Origin: G963668345 sp965226215
Lineage (GTDB): Bacteria; Acidobacteriota; Terriglobia; Bryobacterales; UBA6623
Assembly (NCBI GenBank): GCA_965226215.1
Contig: CBDDCH010000002.1
Coordinates: 558,001 to 622,000 of the forward strand
Length of the DNA stretch: 64,000 nt
Direction of reading: 5' to 3'
Shown here: in pieces, positions 16,526 through 25,362 of the stretch
How positions within the stretch are numbered: position 1 is the first letter of the stretch
How the letters are laid out: each line of letters starts with the position of its first letter
Translations under genes and position numbers: made by a program
Notes under the pieces: generated by a model
Database searches by the model: none
Told to the model about the DNA's origin: nothing
What the model saw: the letters and a program-made list of their open reading frames with translations, nothing else

Positions 16526-16832
16526 GGAGGGTTGACTCCATCATATCCAACTGCATCGGGATGCGCATTATCATGAGCCAAATCCGGGATTCCCGCGGCA
16601 CGGGCCTAGACCGGGGTACGAGCAAACCGGGCAAACGCGGCTGGGCGATCATAGTTTTGCCTGCACCAAGCGTGGCACCAACGTGGGTGTTTGGCTATAA
16701 GATTGAGGTGCTCGCAAAGGCTGAGCACCTTTCGGATCTCGGCAAGAATCTGCTAAAAGCGGTGAAGTGATAAGTCGAGAACACACCAAGTAACCATTCT
16801 GGACTGAAAGGCATTTACGCCGGAGGTGAGCC
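16526..16832. other. Intergenic region between divergent comEC and DinB-like gene
   Basis: A 69-codon open frame (16561-16770) has no recognisable features. A hairpin with 8-bp perfect stem AGGTGCTC/GAGCACCT lies at 16706-16730, followed by a short TTT, a weak terminator-like structure. CGGAGGTGAG just before 16833 is the ribosome binding site of the next gene. Confidence 0.45.
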
Positions 16833-17372
16833 ATGGAGAGCAACGTCGCACAGCTGTACCTGACCGACGTCGCAGAGCAGTTTCGTGACCTCAAATCACT
16901 CGCCGAGAGGGCCATCGCACAACTGAGCGATGACCAGTTCTTCACAACCCTTGATGAAGAAGCCAATAGCATCGCCGCCTTGATGAAACACGTCGGCGGG
17001 AACCTGCGATCGCGCTTCACGGACTTTCTTACCTCAGACGGTGAGAAGCCCGACCGCCATCGGGACTCCGAATTCGAGGTAGGTGACGACACCAAAACCA
17101 CGACCGTCGAGTGTTGGGAAGAGGGCTGGCAGCGCCTTTTCGACGCTCTCGAGAGCCTCGCCGACGACGATCTCGCGAAGACCGTCTTCATTCGGGAAGA
17201 AGCGTATTCCGTCGTCAAAGCGATCAACCGCGGCCTGACGCATTCCGCCGCTCACGTCGGCCAGATCGTTCTGCTAGCCAAACACTTACGCGGCAGTGAC
17301 TGGAAATCACTGAGCATCCCGCGAGGCAAGTCCGAAGAGTTTAACGCCAGAATGCGGCAACGTGCGGGCTAG
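16833..17372 (+). CDS. DUF1572 family protein (DinB-like four-helix metal-binding fold)
   Basis: A 179-residue protein of the DinB/YfiT superfamily, DUF1572 branch. The pattern SIAALMKHVGGNLRSRF, followed later by THSAAHVGQIVLLAKHL, supplies the three histidines that bind a divalent metal in this fold. Members include thiol-dependent transferases, but no substrate is predicted here. A strong GGAGG precedes the ATG. Predicted cytosolic. Followed 42 bases later by lpxB. Confidence 0.85.
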   Translation: MESNVAQLYLTDVAEQFRDLKSLAERAIAQLSDDQFFTTLDEEANSIAALMKHVGGNLRSRFTDFLTSDGEKPDRHRDSEFEVGDDTKTTTVECWEEGWQRLFDALESLADDDLAKTVFIREEAYSVVKAINRGLTHSAAHVGQIVLLAKHLRGSDWKSLSIPRGKSEEFNARMRQRAG

Positions 17373-17414
17373 CACCCATGAAGGAAAAGCCCTGCCTTCG
17401 ATACACTGAGTCCA

Positions 17415-18584
17415 GTGAAGATTCTGGTTTCAGCTGGTGAGGCTTCGGGCGACCGGTATAGCGCCCAGCTTGTAGAGCAGCTTCGCGAGCGACTGCCCCA
17501 GGCTGAGTTCTTCGGCTGCGCCGGCCGGCTACTGCGGGAGGTCGGCGTGCGGCCCGTGATACGAGCCGAGGAGCTGGCCGTGGTGGGCATCTTCGAGGTG
17601 GTGCGGGACATTCCCCGTATCTACGGGCAGTTTCGCCGGCTAGCGGCCGTTGCCGTCGCGGAGAAGCCGGCCTTGGCCATCCTCACCGACTCGCCTGACT
17701 TCAACCTGCGGCTGGCCAAGAAACTCCACCGCGCGGGAATTCCCGTGGTCTACTATGTCGCGCCGCAGGTTTGGGCCTGGCGCCGGAGACGAGTGCGTTT
17801 ACTCCGAGAATCCGTCGATCATCTGCTTTGCATATTCCCTTTCGAGGAGGAATTCTTCTGCCGCCACGGCGTGGAGACCACTTTCGTGGGGCACCCGCTT
17901 TATGGCTCGCTCCACCCGACCCTGTCAAGGCAAGAATTCTGTTCCAAGCACGGGCTAGCGCCGGAGAAACCGTTGATCGCCCTTTTACCCGGCAGTCGGC
18001 GGGGCGAGGCTTCCCGGCATCTGGGGCCTGTTCTCGACGCGGTCGCCCGGCTTACCCAACAACGGCCGATGAACTTCGTCTTACCGGCGTCGACGACCAC
18101 CGGTCGGGCATTTTTCACGCAACGCATCTCAGATCCAGCCGTCCAAGTGATTGAAGGTGAAACGGAAAATGCGCTTGCGAACGCCGATCTGGTGCTGGTC
18201 GCCAGCGGCTCGGCCACGGTCGAAGCGGCTCTGCTGGGCGCCCCGATGGTGGTCTTCTACCGCGTCACGGCCGCGAGTTGGATGGTCGGGAGAATGATGG
18301 TGGACGTTCCCTTCTACAGCATGGTGAACCTGTTAGCCCAGCGGAGAATCGTTCCCGAGCTGATCCAAAGCGACTGCACCGGAGAACGCCTGGCCGGCGA
18401 AGCGGGACGACTATTAGAAAGTGAGCAAGCGCGGCAGCGAATGAAGCAGGATCTGGGAGCGGTGAAGCGCAGCCTTCAGGGCGAAATGCCCGCCGCCCAG
18501 CGAGCCGCGGAGGTGATATGCAACAAGCTAGACCTGACGGGGACCCCCGCCGGGCGGAGGGAAGAATCCCTCCCCGTCGGCTGA
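17415..18584 (+). CDS. lpxB: Lipid-A-disaccharide synthase
   Basis: A 389-residue GT19 glycosyltransferase that condenses UDP-2,3-diacylglucosamine with lipid X at the inner membrane, indicating a Gram-negative envelope with lipid A. The start is a GTG giving MKILVSAGEASGDRYSAQL, the family's conserved N terminus. Further family motifs are YYVAPQVWAWRRRRV, PFEEEFF, GHPL, LLPGSRRGEASRHL, and the donor-site SGSATVEAALLGAPMVVFYR. No other lpx genes lie in the window. The 3' end reads into the next gene's upstream region, suggesting one operon. Confidence 0.95.
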   Translation: MKILVSAGEASGDRYSAQLVEQLRERLPQAEFFGCAGRLLREVGVRPVIRAEELAVVGIFEVVRDIPRIYGQFRRLAAVAVAEKPALAILTDSPDFNLRLAKKLHRAGIPVVYYVAPQVWAWRRRRVRLLRESVDHLLCIFPFEEEFFCRHGVETTFVGHPLYGSLHPTLSRQEFCSKHGLAPEKPLIALLPGSRRGEASRHLGPVLDAVARLTQQRPMNFVLPASTTTGRAFFTQRISDPAVQVIEGETENALANADLVLVASGSATVEAALLGAPMVVFYRVTAASWMVGRMMVDVPFYSMVNLLAQRRIVPELIQSDCTGERLAGEAGRLLESEQARQRMKQDLGAVKRSLQGEMPAAQRAAEVICNKLDLTGTPAGRREESLPVG

Positions 18585-18634
18585 GGGTCGCAGGACGTGT
18601 TTCGAGTGATGACGCCTCGCGGCGTTGTGGGCCG

Positions 18635-20629
18635 GTGGCGCGGCGCGCACTCGATTGGCTGAAGACTGCTTCCACCCTAACGCTCTTCCTGTTTGCCCCC
18701 GTCGCTATCCAGGCGCAGGCCGAGCGGCCGCTCATCAATGTCGAGTCGTACAACATCGACGTGGAGATCGACTTCGACACCCAGGTTCTCGAAGCGCGGA
18801 CAGAAGTTACATTCATTCCCCGAGAAGAAACGCACTTGATCGTTTTCGAGTTGAATAATGGCCTCACGCTAAGTCGCGTCGAGGCGGCTGACGGTTCGGA
18901 AGTACCGGCCGTACGTTATCGGCAGGACTTCACTATCCGGCTGAACTTTTACGACACGCTACCCATCGACGAGCCCGTCAGCGTGACTTTCTTCTACGAC
19001 GGACGTCTGCAGGGGACAGAAAACTCGCCCGTTGAGGGAGTCAGCTTAGCCTCCATCGAACCCGATCGCGCCTTCTTGCTCTATCCCAGCCGTTGGTTCC
19101 CCGTCAACGGCTACGGTGCAGACCGCTTTACGGCGAGCATCAGCGTCACGACGGCTGGGGGGTATCACGTCATCGCCAGCGGTCTGCCGACTCATGAGTT
19201 TGCCGAGGATGGCAAGGAAAAGCGCAAATTCACGTTTGACCGGGCCTCGTTTCCCGGCAGCATCGCCGTTCTGCCCGACGACCCCCTCCGCGTGGACGGC
19301 CGGTTGGGTTCCACCGACGTTTACTTCCACTCGGTGGACGAAGACCTGCGCTTGGCCTACGGAGATGCCGTAGGCTCATTTGTCGAGTTCTTGACCGGCA
19401 AGTTCGGCGCACCCTACACGACGTCGCTGGCGCTCGTGGAAGTGGGAGAGTCGGCTCCTACCGGCTATTCCGCCCCCGGAATCATCTTTCTCAGCCCCTT
19501 TGGGATCGGTCAAGAAGTGAACCGTCAGTTGGTGGGCACTCAGGTAGCGCACCAATGGTGGAGAGCCATGGTGTCCCCGGGGAACCGCAACCACACATGG
19601 CTTGACCTGGGCCTGGCGTTATACTCTTCCGCTCTGCACGTTGAGGAGGAAGAGGGCGAAGAGGCCTTTGACGCCGTTATGCAAGACATTCGGATCAATG
19701 CGCTGACGTACGATGAGATTCCCATCATTCAGTCCGGCCGTCTGCCGGGCTTTTCGCTCGAGATCAGCGCGCTGGCGGGCGCCAAGGGGGCGTTAGTCGC
19801 CCACATGCTCCGCTGGACGCTGGGCGACGATGCGTTCTGGAATACTCTGCGGCAGTTCATCCAGAAGTTCGCTTGGCGTTCGGCCACTACGGACGACTTC
19901 TTGGAGACCGCGGAGGCCGTCAGCGGCAAAGATTTGCAGCCCTTTTTTATTCAGTGGACCGAGTCGAGGGGCACGCCGGAGTTTAGCCAGGAGTATACGA
20001 TCTACCGGCTGGGGGGAGGCAAGGGCTTTCGGGTGCTGGGCAAGGTGAAGCAAGACATGGACACCTTCCGCATGCATGTCGAGTTGAAGATCGAGACCGA
20101 AGGAGAACCCGAGTTTGAGGTCATCGAAGTTGTCGGCACCTCATCGGATTACACGATTGACACGTTCGGCAAACCGAAACGGGTCATCCTCGATCCCCGA
20201 AACCGCATCCTGCGATTCGACAACAAGATTCGAGTGCTTGTGGCAATCCGGAAAGGCGAACAGCTCGTCGAGTACGGCTATTACAATGATGCGCTCACCG
20301 AGTACCAGAAAGCCCTGGAGATAAACCGTTACAGCTCACTCGCCCACTACCGTATTGGCGAGGTCTTCTTGCTGCAGAACAACTATCAGTCAGGGGCCAA
20401 TGAGTTTCGCGAATCGCTCAACGGAGACCAAGAGCCCGCCTGGACACAGGTTTGGTCCCACGTTAACCTAGGGAAGATCTTCGACGTCACCGGTCAGCGG
20501 GAGCGAGCAGTTAACGAGTACCAGCTAGCCATCCGGACCCGTGACGACACCCAGGGCGCGCAAGCGGAGGCCAGCAAGTATCTCGACAAGCCCTATCGAA
20601 GACCCCGCCGCACCGAGCGCGTTTACTAA
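18635..20629 (+). CDS. Secreted M1-like protein with lost zinc site and C-terminal TPRs
   Basis: About 664 residues from GTG 18635, which is followed by a signal peptide (LDWLKTASTLTLFLFAPVA); the open frame also allows ATG 18518 inside lpxB. The domain order is that of M1 aminopeptidases: an N-terminal beta saddle, a central thermolysin-like domain, and then a C-terminal pair of TPR-like repeats (YGYYNDALTEYQKALEINRY and the next unit). The zinc motif HExxH reads TQVAH and the distal NEGFA reads DLGLA, so two of three zinc ligands and the catalytic Glu are gone. It is probably a binding or scaffold protein in the periplasm rather than a peptidase. Confidence 0.8.
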   Translation: MARRALDWLKTASTLTLFLFAPVAIQAQAERPLINVESYNIDVEIDFDTQVLEARTEVTFIPREETHLIVFELNNGLTLSRVEAADGSEVPAVRYRQDFTIRLNFYDTLPIDEPVSVTFFYDGRLQGTENSPVEGVSLASIEPDRAFLLYPSRWFPVNGYGADRFTASISVTTAGGYHVIASGLPTHEFAEDGKEKRKFTFDRASFPGSIAVLPDDPLRVDGRLGSTDVYFHSVDEDLRLAYGDAVGSFVEFLTGKFGAPYTTSLALVEVGESAPTGYSAPGIIFLSPFGIGQEVNRQLVGTQVAHQWWRAMVSPGNRNHTWLDLGLALYSSALHVEEEEGEEAFDAVMQDIRINALTYDEIPIIQSGRLPGFSLEISALAGAKGALVAHMLRWTLGDDAFWNTLRQFIQKFAWRSATTDDFLETAEAVSGKDLQPFFIQWTESRGTPEFSQEYTIYRLGGGKGFRVLGKVKQDMDTFRMHVELKIETEGEPEFEVIEVVGTSSDYTIDTFGKPKRVILDPRNRILRFDNKIRVLVAIRKGEQLVEYGYYNDALTEYQKALEINRYSSLAHYRIGEVFLLQNNYQSGANEFRESLNGDQEPAWTQVWSHVNLGKIFDVTGQRERAVNEYQLAIRTRDDTQGAQAEASKYLDKPYRRPRRTERVY

Positions 20630-20699
20630 CCACACCCGCGGGTCCGAACGCGACCCGACCCGGAGTTACAGGATTCTTCCAAGTGCTGTGGCCAGGGGG

Positions 20700-20933
20700 C
20701 TACGGTCCCTGTCGGTACGAGGCGAGCGTCCATAGCTCAGAGCCTTGCTGGCTGCTTTGATGCCGCAGAACGTAGGTGTTGCCGTCGTCGTCCACGATTC
20801 TGAAATAGGAATAATCAGGCCCGTACCATTGATCCAGAACTCGGGTTACCTCCAGTTTCCGTCCTTTCAACTCGAATCGAACGGGGCGCTCGTCCGCCTT
20901 GTAGCCCGAATACGTTTCGACCCGTAAATCCAT
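20700..20933 (-). CDS. Small conserved hypothetical protein (DUF6504-like)
   Basis: A 77-residue protein starting MDLRVETYSGYKADERPVRF, followed by ELKGRKLEVTRVLDQWYGPD and strands ending in VLRHQ. The pattern 'ERP-x-RF' then 'V-x-x-VLDQWYGPD' is seen in short proteins of unknown function in many bacteria. ATG 20933 is preferred because AGGGAG lies just upstream; ATG 20951 has no such site, and the open frame to 21185 looks unrelated. It points against its neighbours. A cytosolic beta-rich fold is likely; function unknown. Confidence 0.65.
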   Translation of the reverse strand: MDLRVETYSGYKADERPVRFELKGRKLEVTRVLDQWYGPDYSYFRIVDDDGNTYVLRHQSSQQGSELWTLASYRQGP

Positions 20934-21108
20934 TCTCTCCCTGGGACTCATCTTAGCTGCTAACCGACTGACCGGCTGCCACGTCACGCTCGTCCGAAAG
21001 GAACCCAAAGTAGCCCTCCGAGCGTCTCTACCGCTCACCGCCATCCAAAGAATGCCCCGAGCACGTTCAATCCCCAGATGCCACGCGACGACGTTGTAGA
21101 ATGCTGGA

Positions 21109-22695
21109 GTGCGCAGGCACTTCGGCTGGTCGATTCGGCTGCTTGCTCTGTTGGGGCTTGCGCTGGCAAGCCTTCTGTTGGGCAAGTCTTCTTGGGAAAG
21201 CGTTACCGGCTATCAAACGGAGCACGTTTTTCATGCCACTCTTCCTGCTGGCGAACCTCTAACGCGCCGCGTCGTTTTGGTCGTCCTCGACGGAATAAGG
21301 GTAGACGTTTCCCGGCAAATGCCTTTCCTCCAAGAATTGGCGAGGAGCGGAGTGGCAGGCACCGCGCGGGCCGGGACGCCTTCGTTGTCGAATCCCGCTC
21401 GAGCAGCCATGGCGACCGGCGCTTGGGCTGAAGTTCACGGGGTTACCAACAACGGCCGGTACGAACCTCCGCCCGTTGACTCCATCTTCTCGCTGGCCCG
21501 AGCGGCTGGCTTGCCTAGCGCAGCGGCCGGTTCCAGCTTTTGGGTGAAGGCCTTTGGCGCTCACCTGGGAGAAGCCGTGTCCGTGCACCGCAAGCACCCG
21601 CACGGCCGGGCCCAGGCCGATCGCCTTGTTGACTGGCAGCGGCGCGTTTGCGGAGAGGATGTCGACTTCCTCCGGAAGTACGAAACGGGTCTGCTAGCGG
21701 TGGGAATCACCGCCGCCGACTCAGCTGGGCACGACTTCGGAGGCAAGTCACCGACGTATTTGCGTGTTGCGCGGGAAGTAGACACCTGCCTCCGATCACT
21801 CGTCGAAGCACTCGATGATGGTGAGACGACGTTTGTTGTCTGTTCCGATCACGGCCATATTGATAGGCGGGGTCGAGGCGGTCACGGCGGGAGCGAGGAA
21901 GAGGTGTTGAACGTACCGCTCGTGCTGGCAGGCAAGGCAATTCGCCAAAATAGCGGTTGGCGGGCCCAACAGATTGATGTCGCACCGACCATCTGCGCAC
22001 TGCTGGGACTGCCGCTGCCTTCGACAAACCAGGGAAGAATCCTGTGGGAAGCCCTGGCTGTTCCCGACGGGATAGCGGGCGCTCTTCGATCCCGGGAACA
22101 CGAACAGCGTCAGCTTGCTCTCTCGAAGCTGCCCAGCCGTGAGCAGTCACTGAAAGCCGGGCGAGCACGCCGTACACTCGGATCACTCGTGGCGGCGGCG
22201 CCGTTCACGTTGCTGCTAGTTGGAGTGTTCGTCAATTACAGACCTCGCTGGGCATCGTTGGTGGCGGCCGCATGCCTTTACTACGCCGTTTACTACATCC
22301 TGTTTTGGGCTCTCGGCTTGGGCTACTCGCTGAGCGTTGTGGGCCGCGAAGAATACCTCGCCGGCTTCTTTGGGCGAAACGTAGTCTGCTCGGTTGTCGC
22401 GTTGATCGCCTCTTCGGGGTTTCTGTACCGAAAAGCGCTGGGGCCCCGGGGTGTTCTCGTGCTGGACCAGGCCTTGCTGATTTCGACCACCGTCGCTCTG
22501 CAAGTGATCGTGATGGACTATTGGTTCGGCTTGCGAATGGATGACTTCATGCCCGACCTAACGGTTAGCTTCAAGGCCTACCTTGACCTGCTGCAGATCT
22601 GCGCGGTGGGGGGGGCATCACCGGTCGTGTTCGCCTCCACGATCTTGATGGAGCGGCGGCGCGAAAAGCGCCTCACCGAGGAGACTTTTTCTTAG
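21109..22695 (+). CDS. Membrane-anchored alkaline phosphatase-superfamily phosphodiesterase
   Basis: A 528-residue protein starting at GTG 21109. A first transmembrane helix (LLALLGLALASLLLG) is followed by a periplasmic type I phosphodiesterase/nucleotide pyrophosphatase domain. The metal and nucleophile region is VVLDGIRVD ... AGTPSLSNPARAAMATG, with late ligands ADSAGHDFG and VVCSDHGHID. After residue ~365 there are about four more membrane helices. The layout resembles GPI/phosphoethanolamine-transferase-like enzymes that act on lipid or glycan phosphates at the outer face of the inner membrane; the actual substrate is not known. xseA follows 29 bases later. Confidence 0.8.
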   Translation: MRRHFGWSIRLLALLGLALASLLLGKSSWESVTGYQTEHVFHATLPAGEPLTRRVVLVVLDGIRVDVSRQMPFLQELARSGVAGTARAGTPSLSNPARAAMATGAWAEVHGVTNNGRYEPPPVDSIFSLARAAGLPSAAAGSSFWVKAFGAHLGEAVSVHRKHPHGRAQADRLVDWQRRVCGEDVDFLRKYETGLLAVGITAADSAGHDFGGKSPTYLRVAREVDTCLRSLVEALDDGETTFVVCSDHGHIDRRGRGGHGGSEEEVLNVPLVLAGKAIRQNSGWRAQQIDVAPTICALLGLPLPSTNQGRILWEALAVPDGIAGALRSREHEQRQLALSKLPSREQSLKAGRARRTLGSLVAAAPFTLLLVGVFVNYRPRWASLVAAACLYYAVYYILFWALGLGYSLSVVGREEYLAGFFGRNVVCSVVALIASSGFLYRKALGPRGVLVLDQALLISTTVALQVIVMDYWFGLRMDDFMPDLTVSFKAYLDLLQICAVGGASPVVFASTILMERRREKRLTEETFS

Positions 22696-22724
22696 ACACG
22701 AGGCAGCGGAAAGCCTCTACAACC

Positions 22725-24086
22725 ATGCAACAACTCCCACTCGGCCTTGCACCCGAGCGCCGGATCTTTACGGTTTCGGAGCTGACTACAGAAGTTCGCG
22801 ACCTTCTGGAGGACGCGTTTGCGGACGTCTGGGTCGCCGGCGAAATCTCGAACACGAAGCTGGCGCCGAGCGGGCATTACTACTTCACACTCAAAGATCG
22901 AGACGCCCAACTTCGTTGCGTCTGTTTTCGCCAGAACGCTCTCTACCTCAAGCTCAAACCGCAAGACGGCCTGGCTGCGCTCGTACGGGGGCGGGTGAGC
23001 GTGTATGAAGCCCGGGGCGAGTATCAACTATACGTCGAACACCTTGAGCCGCAGGGTTACGGCGCGCTGCAACTTGCTTTCGAGCAGCTCAAGAAGAAAC
23101 TGGCGGCCGAAGGCCTCTTCGATGAAGAGCGCAGACGTCCGTTGCCCGAGTTTCCCCGCCGGATCGGCATCGTGACTTCCCCGCGGGGCGCGGTGATCTC
23201 CGACATGCTGCGCATCCTTGAGCGACGCTTTGAGAGTCTGCACATTCTGGTCTATCCCGTCCTCGTACAGGGGGAGGGAGCGGCCGATGACATCTGCAAG
23301 GCCTTGCAGTACTTCAGCGACACTCGTTGCGTCGATGTCGTGATCGTGGGCCGCGGGGGCGGGTCACTCGAGGACTTGTGGGCCTTCAACGAAGAGAGCG
23401 TGGCACGGGCGATTGCAGAGTCTCAGGTTCCGGTGATCTCCGCCGTAGGGCATCAGACGGACTTCACGATCGCTGATTTCGTGGCCGATCTGCGGGCGCC
23501 GACTCCCTCGGCGGCGGCCGAGCTGGTGATCCGGCAAAAGTCCGAATTTGTTGAGATGATCTCGGGCATCGAGGAGCGGCTTCTGCAGGCCGTGAGGTAT
23601 CGACTTGCGACCACGGGACGCCAAGTGTTGGAGACGAGCGTCAACAGCGCCGCGGCTGCGCTCAGGCGGCGCTTGGGTGGTCTGTGGCAGCGCACCGACG
23701 AGCGTGGTTTTCAGCTCCGCCAAGCGGTGGTCAGCCGGCTGCGCAAGGCCGAGACACGCTATCGCAACTCGCAGCATTCCCTGGCAGTGCTCGACTTGCG
23801 GGTTCGGCTGGCGCGGACTCGTGCGCAACTGGAAAGTCGCCGGGGGCGGCTGACCCCGTTGATGACATGGCGGCTCGAAGCGAACCGATCGAAGCTGGAA
23901 TCCCTGGATCGTCAGATGCGCCAGCTCAGCCCGCTGGCGATTCTCGAGCGCGGTTACGCGATCGTCGAAACCTCGGACGGTACGGTCATCCGCTCGTCCG
24001 AACAGACAGCGCGCGGCGATTCCCTGGGTGTCCGCCTGCACGAGGGAAGGCTACGTGTACGAGTGGAAGATAGCCGGCCCGACTAG
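22725..24086 (+). CDS. xseA: Exodeoxyribonuclease VII large subunit
   Basis: A 453-residue subunit of the single-strand-specific exonuclease. An N-terminal OB fold (FTVSELTTEVRDLLEDAFAD, VWVAGEISN) is followed by the catalytic core with FPRRIGIVTSPRGAVISDML, VIVGRGGGSLEDLWAFNEE and VISAVGHQTDFTIADFVADL, which are signature stretches, and a long coiled-coil region after residue ~270. Length is normal. The small subunit gene xseB is not directly downstream; a TlpA-like lipoprotein follows instead. Confidence 0.95.
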   Translation: MQQLPLGLAPERRIFTVSELTTEVRDLLEDAFADVWVAGEISNTKLAPSGHYYFTLKDRDAQLRCVCFRQNALYLKLKPQDGLAALVRGRVSVYEARGEYQLYVEHLEPQGYGALQLAFEQLKKKLAAEGLFDEERRRPLPEFPRRIGIVTSPRGAVISDMLRILERRFESLHILVYPVLVQGEGAADDICKALQYFSDTRCVDVVIVGRGGGSLEDLWAFNEESVARAIAESQVPVISAVGHQTDFTIADFVADLRAPTPSAAAELVIRQKSEFVEMISGIEERLLQAVRYRLATTGRQVLETSVNSAAAALRRRLGGLWQRTDERGFQLRQAVVSRLRKAETRYRNSQHSLAVLDLRVRLARTRAQLESRRGRLTPLMTWRLEANRSKLESLDRQMRQLSPLAILERGYAIVETSDGTVIRSSEQTARGDSLGVRLHEGRLRVRVEDSRPD

Positions 24087-24208
24087 CTGCTCCGCGATGG
24101 AGTGCTGACTCTGACGCGCCTTCACCTTCCCGGCGACTTTGTTTACAGTCCTTTCACTGGGAGCGGCGTTTGAGGACGCTATAATCAATGGGGAATTGGA
24201 GTGACGGC

Positions 24209-24745
24209 ATGAATAGATTCCGGGTGCAACTGATGCCCCTGCCGCTGATCGTTGGGTTAGCTATCGTCTCCTGTGGTGCGAGTTCCGAACCCAGTGAGTC
24301 TGCCATCGCGCAAGCCGCCAGCGATGCCGAACAGCGGGAACCGGCGCCTGATTTCTCCCTCCGGGACGCCAACAACCACGAGGTCAAGCTATCTGACTTT
24401 CAAGGCAAGGTTGTGCTGCTGAACTTTTGGGCTACCTGGTGCGGACCATGCAAGATCGAGATGCCCTGGTTCGTCGAGTTCCAGCGAAAATACAGAGACC
24501 GCGGGTTCTCCGTGATCGGGGTCGCGATGGACGAAGAGGGCTGGAATGTGGTCCGTCCCTTCGCCGACCGGTTGAAGCTCAATTTTCCGATTGTGATTGG
24601 AAACGACGAGGTTGCCGACAAGTACGGTGGCATCGCGGCCCTGCCGACCACCTACATCATCGATAAACAAGGGAAGGTTGCCCTGATGCACCAGGGCCTG
24701 ACCAGCAAGGGCGACTACGAAGATGAGATTGAGCAGTTGCTCTAA
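24209..24745 (+). CDS. TlpA-like thioredoxin-fold lipoprotein
   Basis: A 178-residue protein. ATG 24209 is preferred over ATG 24188 because GGAG lies about nine bases upstream and it starts a lipoprotein signal (LPLIVGLAIVSCGAS, lipobox Cys near residue 22). The thioredoxin fold follows: APDFSLRDANNHEVKLSDF, the active site WATWCGPCKIEMP, and the cis-Pro region ALPTTYIID. It should act as a periplasmic thiol-disulfide oxidoreductase, anchored in a membrane. Its last 23 bases overlap the next gene, a DsbD N-terminal-like protein, suggesting coupled translation and a shared redox role. Confidence 0.9.
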   Translation: MNRFRVQLMPLPLIVGLAIVSCGASSEPSESAIAQAASDAEQREPAPDFSLRDANNHEVKLSDFQGKVVLLNFWATWCGPCKIEMPWFVEFQRKYRDRGFSVIGVAMDEEGWNVVRPFADRLKLNFPIVIGNDEVADKYGGIAALPTTYIIDKQGKVALMHQGLTSKGDYEDEIEQLL

Positions 24746-25214
24746 AGCGTCGCTGACGGCATTCCTGATAACCGCGGGAATCGGGGCAGCCGGCGCCCAA
24801 TCATTCAGTGGCTTTCACGCAGCCTCCGTCTTGCCATCGAGGACGGTAACCCTAGAGCCCGGCCAACAGGTAGTTGTCCCTGTGGCTGTTCAGATTCGGT
24901 CGGGTTTCCACGTCAACTCTGACAGGCCCGCCGACGTCTACCTGATCCCGACCAAGTTGACCTGGGACAACGAGGTTCTCGAATTGCAGGACATCGAGTA
25001 CCCGCCCGCCGAGTTGGTCGAATACAAGCACTCCGACAAGCCGCTTTCCGTTTATTCCGGCAAGTTCGTGATTCGCTCTTCTTTTGGTGTGCCCGCGCAA
25101 ATTCCCGACGACCTCACCGAGCTAACCGGGAAGCTGCGCTACCAGGCATGCAACGACAAAGCCTGCTTTCCTCCGAAGAGTCTCCGTGTTCGCATTCCGG
25201 TCGCCGGGCGTTAG
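24723..25214 (+). CDS. Secreted DsbD N-terminal-domain-like protein
   Basis: A 163-residue protein with a signal peptide (ASLTAFLITAGIGAAGAQ) and one immunoglobulin-like domain of the DsbD alpha/DsbC-binding type. The cysteine pair is in YQACNDKACFPP near the C terminus, matching the family's redox cysteines. It lacks the membrane and C-terminal thioredoxin domains of full DsbD, so it must get electrons from another protein, most simply the TlpA-like lipoprotein overlapping it upstream. Alternatively it presents reducing power to cytochrome or periplasmic clients. Confidence 0.82.
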   Translation: MRLSSCSKASLTAFLITAGIGAAGAQSFSGFHAASVLPSRTVTLEPGQQVVVPVAVQIRSGFHVNSDRPADVYLIPTKLTWDNEVLELQDIEYPPAELVEYKHSDKPLSVYSGKFVIRSSFGVPAQIPDDLTELTGKLRYQACNDKACFPPKSLRVRIPVAGR

Positions 25215-25362
25215 GTGTTCGGGAGAGAAACTCTCGGATCCTACATCGGTCACCACCCGGTGTTTGCCTGGAAGCTACTGCACGGGAGCCACTACCACTT
25301 CCTATCTCTTGGCCCCGAAACCCCTTTAGTAGAATAAGATCGGTCGTAGCCGAACCAGGCTT

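Noticed and set aside
16561..16770. 69-codon plus-strand frame
   Set aside because: No ribosome binding site or family pattern; it contains a hairpin. Its last 20 residues look protein-like but are not enough to call a gene.
23364..24041. 225-codon minus-strand frame
   Set aside because: Antisense to xseA, which is intact and typical in length.
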